From: Flavobacteriaceae bacterium UBA7684
Lineage (GTDB): Bacteria; Bacteroidota; Bacteroidia; Flavobacteriales; Flavobacteriaceae
Length of the DNA stretch: 18,417 nucleotides
Direction of reading: 5' to 3'
NCBI GenBank assembly: GCA_002482885.1
Contig: DLGW01000012.1
Coordinates: 1 to 18,417 of the forward strand
A program made the position numbers and the translations under genes. The notes beneath the pieces are model-generated. The model did not search any database and was not told where the DNA came from. It was given only the letters and a program-made list of their open reading frames with translations. Below, piece by piece: positions 1 through 7,011 of the stretch (positions within the stretch are counted from its first letter, which is position 1; the number at the start of each line of letters is the position of its first letter).

Positions 1-327
1 TTGATTGATAGTGGTGCACCTACTTCGGTTTCTTACATTAGCAATACCCAACCCATTCCCCGAAATAAAAAAGACATTGCTTTAGCAACCGCTTTGGCGG
101 GGGAAATGTTGGGCTTAAAAATGATTTATTTAGAAGCGGGTAGTGGCGCCCAATTTCCTGTGCCTACAGAAACGATTCGTTTGGTAAGTAGTCAATTGAA
201 AATTCCGATAGTCGTAGGTGGAGGTATGCGAACCCCCGAAGCGATTCAAGAAGCTTACAAGGCAGGAGCCGACATGGTTGTGGTAGGAACTGCGTTTGAA
301 AAAAACATTCATTTTTTTAAAAAATAA
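1..327 (+). CDS. GGGP synthase family protein (PcrB/GGGPS-like), 3' part only
   Basis: This is the C-terminal 108 residues of a TIM-barrel prenyltransferase of the geranylgeranylglyceryl/heptaprenylglyceryl phosphate synthase family, which joins a polyprenyl diphosphate to glycerol-1-phosphate. The visible signatures are YLEAGSGA followed by PVP (about residues 42-53), the phosphate-binding GGGMRTPEA, and GADMVVVGTAFE near the end. The reading frame is open to the first base of the window, so the TTG at position 1 is almost certainly an internal codon and the true start lies upstream. Members of this family are widespread in Bacteroidota, but their product is not settled for every lineage, so I do not name the exact substrate. 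The gap to the next gene is 103 bp, with no terminator seen. Confidence 0.9.
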   Translation: MIDSGAPTSVSYISNTQPIPRNKKDIALATALAGEMLGLKMIYLEAGSGAQFPVPTETIRLVSSQLKIPIVVGGGMRTPEAIQEAYKAGADMVVVGTAFEKNIHFFKK

Positions 328-430
328 TTAACTTGCGCCCACTAACTAAAAAAAACCAGCCCAACATGTTTTTTCAAATCCCCTTATTTGTATTAGATAA
401 TCGGTTGTTTTCCTGAAGATTTATTTTTCA

Positions 431-1066
431 ATGGAACAAATTCTGAATTATTTACTGGAACCTTATCAGCACTATGCTTTGTATCAAATTTGGATAGAAG
501 GGATAGCTGTTTTTTTAGGAGTGGTTAGTGTATTACTGGCTAAAAAAAATCATATCGGGGTTTTTTATACAGGAATTGTCAATTCGGCATTATATGCTTA
601 TTTGTTATTTGAATGGGGATTGTACGGAGACATGTTAATTAGTGCTTATTATGTAATCATGAGTTTTTATGGTTGGTATGTTTGGAGTCAAAAAAATAAA
701 CAACACCAAGATTTGTTAGTTATTCAAACCATGAATACCCATGAAAAGAAAATGAGTGGTTTAATTTTTTTCATTTCTGTTATATTTGTTTTTTTAGTGT
801 ATCATTATTTTGGGAAATTATCCTTTTGGTGGGCTTATATTGATACCCTAATTACAGGTTTGTTTTTTGTGGGCATGTGGTTATTGTCCAAAAGAAAAAT
901 AGAAAATTGGTTATTTTTTTTAATAGGAAATATTTTAGCAATTCCATTATTTGTGATTAAAGGATTTGCATTAACTGGATTTTTATATTTATTTTTAAGC
1001 GTTGTTGCGCTTTTAGGATATCAATCATGGAAAAAACAATTACTCCAACCAAGACCGACGTGTTAA
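431..1066 (+). CDS. pnuC: PnuC-family vitamin transporter (nicotinamide riboside or thiamine)
   Basis: This is an inner-membrane facilitator of 211 residues, the usual PnuC length, with about seven hydrophobic segments. Family motifs are present: a conserved aromatic stretch ending SFYGWYVW (about residues 78-85) and ENWLFFLIGN followed by FVIKG (about residues 157-177). PnuC proteins carry nicotinamide riboside; close relatives called PnuT carry thiamine. The TPP-riboswitch-controlled TonB receptor about 2 kb downstream makes thiamine a serious alternative substrate. In this clade pnuC is commonly followed by a NadR-like kinase gene; here the next protein begins with what looks like an inactive remnant of that kinase. 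The 3' end overlaps the next gene by 40 bp in another frame, so the two are probably co-transcribed and translationally coupled. The gene symbol follows the family, not a proven substrate. Confidence 0.88.
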   Translation: MEQILNYLLEPYQHYALYQIWIEGIAVFLGVVSVLLAKKNHIGVFYTGIVNSALYAYLLFEWGLYGDMLISAYYVIMSFYGWYVWSQKNKQHQDLLVIQTMNTHEKKMSGLIFFISVIFVFLVYHYFGKLSFWWAYIDTLITGLFFVGMWLLSKRKIENWLFFLIGNILAIPLFVIKGFALTGFLYLFLSVVALLGYQSWKKQLLQPRPTC

Positions 1067-2964
1067 GTATTATTGTGTACGAATCTCAATCCGTACAACA
1101 AGAATCAATAGCCGATCAATTAATACAGCATTTTTCTACCCAATCGGGTAAGCACAGTCTTTTTATTGATATAAAAAAAGTAACGTATAATCCTTTAGCT
1201 AATATTAAAGCTTTGGATCAACCTCATTATATGGGGGTATTTACCGATTATGGACTGCAAAATGAACTAGAGAAAAATAAAAACATCATAGTTGATTCAT
1301 TTCTAAGTGTATTAGATGGAAACAGAAAACCATATGTTTATTTAAATTGTCAGGGAAAGGATTGTTTTGCAAAAGCAGTGCAGTTAGTAGAACAAAATTA
1401 TATAGCTTTTAAATTAGGATTTTCGCCTGCGGATTTTTTACAAATTTATCAAGCGGGAATTCAATTAAAAGACATTCAAAAGCAATTGATTTTTTTTAAA
1501 AAAGGAATTAAAAAAAGCATCTTAGATCGACCTGCCCGTATTAACGATGGTATCAAAAAGTTAAGCAAACAGGATGTTTCATATTACAACAGTTTATTCG
1601 ATAATTTAAAAGACGAAAAAACTTTAATGAAGTTTGTTCCAGCTTCGGGAGCAGCCAGCAGAATGTTTAAGTTTTTAAGTGAATTTGTGAATCGTTTTGA
1701 TTTCGAAAATGACACTTTAAATGCTTACATCAATAAATATAACGATACCTCTATGAAGGTATTTTTAGCAGGAATAGATAAGTTCCCCTTTTATGATGAT
1801 GTAAGAGATTATTTAAAGGTTAAGTATCCTGATTTTTCAGAATGGACACGAGAACAAAGGGTATATTATTTTGTAAAAACACTATTGCATTCGCCTCAAT
1901 ATAATTTTTTAGAAAAACCCAAAGCGGTATTGCCTTTTCATGCTTATTCAAGTCATAATGCGACTCCTATAGAAGAACATTTAAAAGAAGCAGTTCATTA
2001 CGCTACTTCAAAGGGGATTGCTCAGGTACATTTTACGATTTCTAATACCCATTTAGATTATTTTAGTCATATTATTAAAGACGTAAAACCACTTATTGAA
2101 GAAGAAAATCAAGTTCATATAAACGTAAATTTTTCTTATCAAGCCAAATCTACCGATACTTTAGCTGTAGACATGAATAACCAACCCTTTAGAGACGAAA
2201 AAGGAAAATTGTTGTTCAGACCTGGAGGGCACGGAGCATTAATTGAAAACCTAAATCAACTCAGTGCCGATATTATTTTTGTAAAGAATATAGATAATGT
2301 AACCAACGGACAATTAAAGTTGGTGGTTCAATACAAGAAGGCTTTAGCGGGTATTTTGCTTGAATTACAACAACGCATTTTCCATTATTTAAGATTGATT
2401 GAAGGAAAAGAAATCAATAAAGATTTGTTGCAAGAAATGATTGATTTTATTCAAAAAGAGTTGGCTTTAGATTTACATTCAGACTTTCCTAAGTTTAAAA
2501 AGAAATATAAGGTGGGTTATGTTAAAGAGCTGTTGAATAGACCCATTCGTGTGTGCGGTATGGTACGAAACGAAGGCGAACCCGGCGGAGGTCCTTTTTG
2601 GATTATAGATGCTAAAGGTAAATTGTCTTTACAAATTGTAGAAACTTCGCAAGTAGATACCAATGATGATTATCAATCGGAATTATTGGCAGAATCAACT
2701 CATTTTAATCCTGTGGATTTGGTTTGTGGTACCAAAGATTATTTAGGTAATGATTTTGATTTGAATCAATTTGTAGACGAAAACAGTGGCTTTATCGTTC
2801 AAAAAAATCACAAAGGCAAAGATTTAAAATCATACGAATTACCAGGGTTGTGGAATGGAGCCATGGCGAATTGGATTACTATTTTTGTAGAAGTACCATT
2901 AGATACTTTTAACCCAGTTAAAACCGTAAATGATCTTTTAAAATCGGCTCACCAAGCAGAATAA
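1027..2964 (+). CDS. DUF4301 protein with N-terminal degenerate NadR-like kinase remnant
   Basis: This 645-residue protein has two parts. Residues about 131-645 match the DUF4301 family, with conserved-looking stretches FVPASGAASRMFKFL (203-217), FRPGGHGALIENL and NEGEPGGGPFW. DUF4301 has no established function; the GGHGAL loop is reminiscent of nucleotide-sugar pyrophosphorylases, but that is a guess. Residues 1-130 have the beta-strand and P-loop layout of a NadR/AAA_28-type kinase: hydrophobic strand IIVY (15-18), a loop, helix ADQLIQHF (29-36), and a late KPYVYLNC strand before a helix. The Walker A loop is destroyed: ESQSVQQES (19-27) sits where the family has a GxxxxGKT/S motif, leaving Gln25 and Glu26 at the Lys and Thr/Ser places. 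The start at 1027 gives the 40-bp overlap with pnuC that a kinase gene would be expected to have. The fold assignment of the N-terminus is inference. Confidence 0.85.
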   Translation: MEKTITPTKTDVLSIIVYESQSVQQESIADQLIQHFSTQSGKHSLFIDIKKVTYNPLANIKALDQPHYMGVFTDYGLQNELEKNKNIIVDSFLSVLDGNRKPYVYLNCQGKDCFAKAVQLVEQNYIAFKLGFSPADFLQIYQAGIQLKDIQKQLIFFKKGIKKSILDRPARINDGIKKLSKQDVSYYNSLFDNLKDEKTLMKFVPASGAASRMFKFLSEFVNRFDFENDTLNAYINKYNDTSMKVFLAGIDKFPFYDDVRDYLKVKYPDFSEWTREQRVYYFVKTLLHSPQYNFLEKPKAVLPFHAYSSHNATPIEEHLKEAVHYATSKGIAQVHFTISNTHLDYFSHIIKDVKPLIEEENQVHINVNFSYQAKSTDTLAVDMNNQPFRDEKGKLLFRPGGHGALIENLNQLSADIIFVKNIDNVTNGQLKLVVQYKKALAGILLELQQRIFHYLRLIEGKEINKDLLQEMIDFIQKELALDLHSDFPKFKKKYKVGYVKELLNRPIRVCGMVRNEGEPGGGPFWIIDAKGKLSLQIVETSQVDTNDDYQSELLAESTHFNPVDLVCGTKDYLGNDFDLNQFVDENSGFIVQKNHKGKDLKSYELPGLWNGAMANWITIFVEVPLDTFNPVKTVNDLLKSAHQAE

Positions 2965-2973
2965 AAAAAACAT

Positions 2974-3005
2974 TTGTTTCTTAAATAAGAATCGCTTTAT
3001 ATTTG
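2974..3005 (+). promoter_or_regulatory. Bacteroidota-type promoter for the TPP riboswitch leader
   Basis: TATATTTG (2998-3005) fits the Bacteroidota -7 consensus TAnnTTTG exactly, with a TTG (2974-2976) 21 bp upstream as the -33 element. The predicted transcript start, about 5-8 bases downstream, falls just before the riboswitch aptamer. This separates the receptor from the pnuC-DUF4301 unit, although the stop codon of the DUF4301 gene is only 10 bases upstream of the -33 box and read-through is possible. Confidence 0.65.
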
Positions 3006-3014
3006 CATCGTCTC

Positions 3015-3106
3015 AAAGGGGTGCTTAAACTTCTTTATTTTTTAAAGAATGCGAGCTGAGATCATACCCAAAGAACCTGGGCAGGTAATGCTGCCAAGGG
3101 AAAGGC
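3015..3106 (+). promoter_or_regulatory. TPP (thiamine pyrophosphate) riboswitch, THI-box
   Basis: All conserved TPP-aptamer blocks appear in order: GGGGTGC (3018-3024), a variable P3 hairpin with a 7-bp stem TTCTTTA/TAAAGAA (3031-3037 with 3043-3049), GCTGAGAT (3055-3062), ACCC (3066-3069), GAACCTG (3073-3079), a P4/P5 stem GGCAG/CTGCC (3080-3084 with 3091-3095) around GTAATG, and the closing GGGAA (3098-3102). It binds thiamine pyrophosphate and normally lowers expression of the gene that follows. About 115 bases separate the aptamer from the receptor start codon. They contain AT palindromes such as AATAAATTTATT, but no clear intrinsic terminator and no Shine-Dalgarno site, so the mode of control cannot be read from the sequence. 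Confidence 0.95.
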
Positions 3107-3223
3107 TTAAAACAATAAATTTATTTCGGAAGGCGCAACCGTAATTGTATTTAGGCAAAATTTTAATTAATTATTAACCAAAAAGAATAATTGCCCCTTT
3201 TATTCGTAAACCTAGTATTACGA

Positions 3224-5458
3224 ATGAAAACAATTTCTTTACGCAACTACACTTGCGAAATCTTTCGAAAGGCAAATCGCTTTTCTGTTCAACAGCCTCT
3301 GGGCTTATTTTTATTGTTCAGTAGTTTTTTATCCTTTTCAGCTTATGCGCAGGATAAAGATTCTATCCAAAGTAAAATGGTAGAATTAAATGAGGTTACC
3401 GTATCCAGTGTGCGAGTAACTGAAAAAACACCGGTTACTTTTAGTAATTTACAACAAAAGGAAATCAATACCCGAAACCTAGGGCAAGACATTCCTATCT
3501 TAATGAATTATATGCCCTCGGTAGTCACTACTTCCGATGCAGGTAATGGGGTAGGTTATACAGGTATTCGTGTGCGTGGTAGTGATGCTTCACGAGTTAA
3601 CGTAACCATTAACGGAATTCCTTATAACGATTCAGAATCTCATGGAACCTATTGGGTAAATATGCCTGACTTTGCATCTTCATTACAAAGTATTCAGTTA
3701 CAACGTGGGGTGGGAACTTCTACCAACGGAGCAGGAGCTTTTGGTGCCAGTTTAAATATGTTAACCGAAGCGCCATCCAAAGTAGGTGGGGGCGAAATAT
3801 CTAATTCTTATGGAAGTTACGATACTCGTAAACATACCGTAAAATTTACCACAGGGTTGTCCGACAAAGGGTTTGAACTATCGGGAAGATTATCTAAATT
3901 AAATTCAGATGGTTACATCGACCGGGCTTCTTCTGACTTAAAATCATACTTTTTACAAGGAAATTATGTTGGAAAAACCACTTCCATCAAAGCGTTGGTT
4001 TTCGGAGGAAAAGAAATCACCTATCAAGCATGGAATGGAATTGACGCCGATAGGCTAAAAACCAACAGAAGATACAATCCTTCAGGAAAATATACCGATG
4101 TAAATGGCAATACGCGTTTTCATGACAACGAGGTAGATAATTACCAACAAGACCATGCCCAAATGCATTGGTATGAAACGGTTGATTCTAATTGGAAAAC
4201 CCATTTAGCTTTTCATTACACCAAAGGAAAAGGGTTTTATGAGAATTATCAAGCAGAATCTAATTTTTTAGATTATGGATTAACGCCTTTAACCATATCA
4301 GGTACAATAATAAACACTACAGATTTAATTCGCCAAAAGTGGTTGGATAATCATTTTTATGGAACCGTATTTTCGGCCAATTATAAAAAAGAAAAGTTAG
4401 ATTTTATTGTTGGTGGAGGAGCCAATAAGTACGAAGGAAATCATTTTGGAAAAGTAATTTGGGCAAGATATGCGTCTGGAAGTCAAACAACGGATAAATA
4501 TTATGATGATTCTGCTTACAAAACAGATGGGAATATTTATACCAAAGCCAATTATCAAGCTACAGAAAAGTTAAGTGTTTACGGAGATTTACAATTTCGT
4601 AATGTAAATTATAAAACTAACGGAGGAGCCCCAGGGGTTGTGAATGATCATTTTAATTTTTTTAACCCTAAAGCGGGTTTAACCTATGCAGTAAATACTA
4701 AAAACAGTATTTATACTTCTTATGCACGAGCCAATCGTGAGCCCAATAGAACGGATTATGAAAATGGTAGTCCGAAGTCAGAACGATTAGACGATATTGA
4801 GTTAGGGTGGAGGTATGCTACCGAAAAAACGAAAGTTAATGTAAATGGATTTTATATGATGTATAAAAATCAATTGGTATTAACTGGTGACTTAAATGAG
4901 GTAGGAAGTCCTATCAGAAAAAATAGTGGAGATAGTCACCGTTTAGGATTAGAAATAGATGCAACTATTTTATTGTCTAAAAAATTTGTTTGGAGACCGA
5001 ATATTACCTTAAGCACTAATAAAAACAAGGATTTTTATTCAGAAATAGATGGCGTTTTAGTTGATTTAGGAAATACCAATATTTCGTATTCTCCGAATGT
5101 TATCGCAGGAAATATTTTTACTCTTTTACCTATAAAAAATATGCAGATTTCGTGGTTGTCAAAGTATGTCGGAGAACAATACATGGGTAATGTAGATTCC
5201 AAAGTTTCCAAATTAGATAGCTATTTTATAAACGATTTGAATGCGGTTTATGAAATAAAAACAAATTCGGTATTTAAAACAATTGCTATATCATTTTTAG
5301 TTAATAATATCTTGAATAAAAAATATGTTTCTAATGGATATTATTACACGTATAATGATGATTGGTCAAATCCAGGAAGTGTAAAAACCATTGAGGGTAC
5401 AGGTTATTACCCACAAGCCACTCGCAACTTTTTATTAGGATTACAACTTAAGTTTTAG
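3224..5458 (+). CDS. TonB-dependent outer-membrane receptor, probable thiamine receptor
   Basis: This 744-residue outer-membrane beta-barrel takes up a substrate using energy from TonB. After a signal sequence with hydrophobic core LGLFLLFSSFLSF and likely cleavage after AYA before QDKDS, there is a TonB-box-like stretch (VELNEVTVSS), then a plug domain with the typical GYTGIRVRGSDASRVNVTING region. The rest is a barrel rich in aromatic residues, ending in LQLKF with a C-terminal Phe. An in-frame TTG at 3191 would extend the protein by 11 residues, but the ATG at 3224 is preferred because nothing upstream looks like a signal peptide and ATG is far commoner. The TPP riboswitch directly upstream points to thiamine or a phosphorylated form as substrate. 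That link is well known for such receptors in Bacteroidota, but it is inferred here. A terminator hairpin follows the gene. Confidence 0.92.
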   Translation: MKTISLRNYTCEIFRKANRFSVQQPLGLFLLFSSFLSFSAYAQDKDSIQSKMVELNEVTVSSVRVTEKTPVTFSNLQQKEINTRNLGQDIPILMNYMPSVVTTSDAGNGVGYTGIRVRGSDASRVNVTINGIPYNDSESHGTYWVNMPDFASSLQSIQLQRGVGTSTNGAGAFGASLNMLTEAPSKVGGGEISNSYGSYDTRKHTVKFTTGLSDKGFELSGRLSKLNSDGYIDRASSDLKSYFLQGNYVGKTTSIKALVFGGKEITYQAWNGIDADRLKTNRRYNPSGKYTDVNGNTRFHDNEVDNYQQDHAQMHWYETVDSNWKTHLAFHYTKGKGFYENYQAESNFLDYGLTPLTISGTIINTTDLIRQKWLDNHFYGTVFSANYKKEKLDFIVGGGANKYEGNHFGKVIWARYASGSQTTDKYYDDSAYKTDGNIYTKANYQATEKLSVYGDLQFRNVNYKTNGGAPGVVNDHFNFFNPKAGLTYAVNTKNSIYTSYARANREPNRTDYENGSPKSERLDDIELGWRYATEKTKVNVNGFYMMYKNQLVLTGDLNEVGSPIRKNSGDSHRLGLEIDATILLSKKFVWRPNITLSTNKNKDFYSEIDGVLVDLGNTNISYSPNVIAGNIFTLLPIKNMQISWLSKYVGEQYMGNVDSKVSKLDSYFINDLNAVYEIKTNSVFKTIAISFLVNNILNKKYVSNGYYYTYNDDWSNPGSVKTIEGTGYYPQATRNFLLGLQLKF

Positions 5459-5485
5459 TTTTTTATATTTTTAATTGAGAGCGAA

Positions 5486-5508
5486 AAAGGAGGCCATTGG
5501 TCTCCTTT
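5486..5508. terminator. Hairpin between convergent genes, likely bidirectional terminator
   Basis: AAAGGAGGCC pairs with GGTCTCCTTT (one G-U pair) around an ATT loop. On the + strand it is followed by GGAGTTTTA. On the - strand the stem runs straight into five Ts. It lies between the stop of the TonB receptor and the stop of holB, so it can serve both, and fits holB better. Confidence 0.75.
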
Positions 5509-5547
5509 GGAGTTTTATAATGTCCTATGGTTTTTTCTGACTGTTGA

Positions 5548-6672
5548 TTACTTAGTCAAGTGAAAAATACGAGTCAGTTTTAAAGACAAATCCGTAAAAA
5601 TTACTTTTTGATTTCCGTTGCGTTCAATGTGGTAAATGGCTTTGGAAATTTCTTCTACAAAATCAATAATGTTGTGTCCGTCTACAAACGGAGCCAATTT
5701 GTTTAAATCAAAACCAGGCGTAGAAGTTTTCATAAAAACCAAATCGTGCGCGGTGTAATTAATTAGTAATGCTTGTCGGAGCATGCTTAAACAATATTCC
5801 AAAAACTTCTTTTGAGTTTCCCTGCCTTTTACACTAATTTCTTCACTCCAATTAATTAATTCCAATACCGAAGAAGGTCTGCCTTTGGCACTATAAGCGG
5901 TACGCATCCACTTGATGAAAAGTTCTTCAAATTCTTGATCAGAACTGTCTTGTTTGGCGTAATGCAAAGCCGTACTGTAATTGCCTTGGCATTGATGGGC
6001 AATTTTAGTAGCCTCGTCTTTATCAATCCCTTCATGTTCCATTAAAGCCGTAGCAATAGTGTGTTCAGGTAAGGTGTTAAAACGAATCAACTGACATCTG
6101 GAACGAATGGTTTGAATAATATCTTCCTCGGCTTCGGCAACTAATAAAAAAACGGTTTGAGCAGGTGGTTCTTCAATAATTTTAAGCAATTTATTAGCGG
6201 TGGAAATATTCATCTTTTCTGCCATCCAAATGATGATTACTTTATAACCGCCAGAGTAAGATTTTAAGGAAGTGGTTTTATACACATCTGCAGCATCTTC
6301 CACGTTAATAACGCCCTGTTTTTTTTCTAAGCCCGCTTGTTTTAGCCAATCCATTAAATTTCCGTACGGATTGTCTTTAATAAACTCGCGCCATTCCTCC
6401 ATAAATAACTTACTAGTAGGATGTGATTTCACTTTTTCGGAAGTAGTCGTCGGAAAAACAAAATGCAAATCAGGATGCAAAATGTCTCCCATGAATTTTA
6501 AATCAGGAGTGTTTTTTTTAAGAATCAGATTAGCGTAACCAATCGCCATAGGTAAAGCTCCACATCCTTCGGGTCCTACAAACAATTGTGCATGTGGAAC
6601 GCGCCCCCTTTCTGCGGAACTTACCAAATGTTTTTTTAAGTGTTCGTGCCCAAAAATTTCAATATCCTTCAT
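5548..6672 (-). CDS. holB: DNA polymerase III subunit delta' (clamp-loader subunit)
   Basis: This 374-residue AAA+ protein is a fixed arm of the clamp loader that places the beta clamp on DNA. Visible features, by residue: a P-loop-like GPEGCGAL (33-40) without the Lys-Thr/Ser pair needed for ATP binding, as expected for delta'; a Walker-B-like strand KVIIIWMAEKM (144-154); the ANKLLKIIEEPP helix (159-170); and the SRC arginine-finger motif (191-193). The zinc-binding cysteines of the E. coli form are not seen. The start at 6672 gives the expected short lead into the first AAA+ helix. A -7 promoter box TATATTTG ends only four bases before the ATG, so the mRNA may have almost no leader. The gene stands alone, convergent with the TonB receptor. 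Confidence 0.9.
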   Translation of the reverse strand: MKDIEIFGHEHLKKHLVSSAERGRVPHAQLFVGPEGCGALPMAIGYANLILKKNTPDLKFMGDILHPDLHFVFPTTTSEKVKSHPTSKLFMEEWREFIKDNPYGNLMDWLKQAGLEKKQGVINVEDAADVYKTTSLKSYSGGYKVIIIWMAEKMNISTANKLLKIIEEPPAQTVFLLVAEAEEDIIQTIRSRCQLIRFNTLPEHTIATALMEHEGIDKDEATKIAHQCQGNYSTALHYAKQDSSDQEFEELFIKWMRTAYSAKGRPSSVLELINWSEEISVKGRETQKKFLEYCLSMLRQALLINYTAHDLVFMKTSTPGFDLNKLAPFVDGHNIIDFVEEISKAIYHIERNGNQKVIFTDLSLKLTRIFHLTK

Positions 6673-6676
6673 AAAG

Positions 6677-6684
6677 CAAATATA
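6677..6684 (-). promoter_or_regulatory. -7 promoter element of holB, almost touching the start codon
   Basis: Read on the - strand this is TATATTTG, a perfect match to TAnnTTTG, followed by CTTT and then the ATG of holB. The transcript should begin within a few bases of the ATG. No TTG lies 19-21 bp upstream; the nearest on that strand are 12 and 26 bp away, so the -33 part is unclear. Confidence 0.5.
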
Positions 6685-6880
6685 GAATTAAAGATTCAAG
6701 ATTTTAGATTCAAGAATTGTAGATTCATTCAAATATTACTTTTTCTGAAATGAAAAATACGTTTAATTGGATTAAATCAAAAGGGTGTTTTTATTTAAAA
6801 AGGAATATTTATTTTAGATATGTTGTCAATAATTGACGTTTTTTTCTCTTTTTTCAAAGTTATTAACAATTGCCTTTTTG

Positions 6881-6947
6881 CCACTTATGACAAATTTCGC
6901 CCACTTATGACAAATTTCGCCCACCTATGACAAATTTCGCCCATTTA
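6881..6947. repeat. Three tandem 20-bp repeats plus a partial fourth, possible operator array
   Basis: The unit CCACTTATGACAAATTTCGC occurs at 6881-6900 and 6901-6920 without change and at 6921-6940 with one T-to-C change, then CCATTTAT starts a degenerate fourth copy. There are no spacers. A 20-bp period places each copy on nearly the same face of the helix, about two turns apart, as in binding sites for dimers or oligomers of a response regulator. The array ends 71 bp before the CBM21-like lipoprotein start, where an activator would sit, and about 210 bp from the holB start. The regulatory role is inference; the repeat is plain in the sequence. Confidence 0.9.
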
Positions 6948-7011
6948 TTTTTTTTTGGATTTTATTATTTGATATAAGAAATTCGGAATCAGAAATTTAA
7001 AAATATTAAAA

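Larger units (their letters stand above)
6673..7011. other. 339-bp AT-rich intergenic region between divergent genes
   Basis: There is no gene here. Going rightwards it holds the holB -7 box; a short degenerate repeat (AGATTCAAGA at 6692-6701 and 6706-6715, AGATTCA at 6721-6727); a 13-bp palindrome GTCAATAATTGAC (6825-6837) followed by a T-run; and three perfect or near-perfect tandem 20-bp repeats (6881-6940). After these comes a poly-T stretch and a poor -7 candidate (TATTATTTG, one base too long) at 6963-6971. No open frame worth calling was seen on either strand. Confidence 0.8.

Noticed and set aside
3191..3223. TTG start adding 11 residues to the TonB receptor
   Set aside because: The extension has no signal-peptide character and an ATG with a plausible signal sequence follows at 3224.
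5552..5561. TAGTCAAGTG matches one arm of the inverted repeat at 8290-8320
   Set aside because: It is a 10-bp match within the coding end of holB, with no paired arm of similar length; taken as chance.
5548..6672. HolB lacks a working Walker A motif, possible pseudogene
   Set aside because: Delta' subunits commonly do not bind ATP and have a degenerate P-loop; the frame is intact and the SRC motif is present.
6825..6855. Palindrome GTCAATAATTGAC with T-run as a terminator
   Set aside because: The stem is only six AT-rich pairs and no gene transcribed rightwards ends before it, as holB upstream runs the other way.
6881..6947. Possible CRISPR array
   Set aside because: The three repeats are contiguous with no spacers and no cas genes are present; this is a simple tandem repeat.
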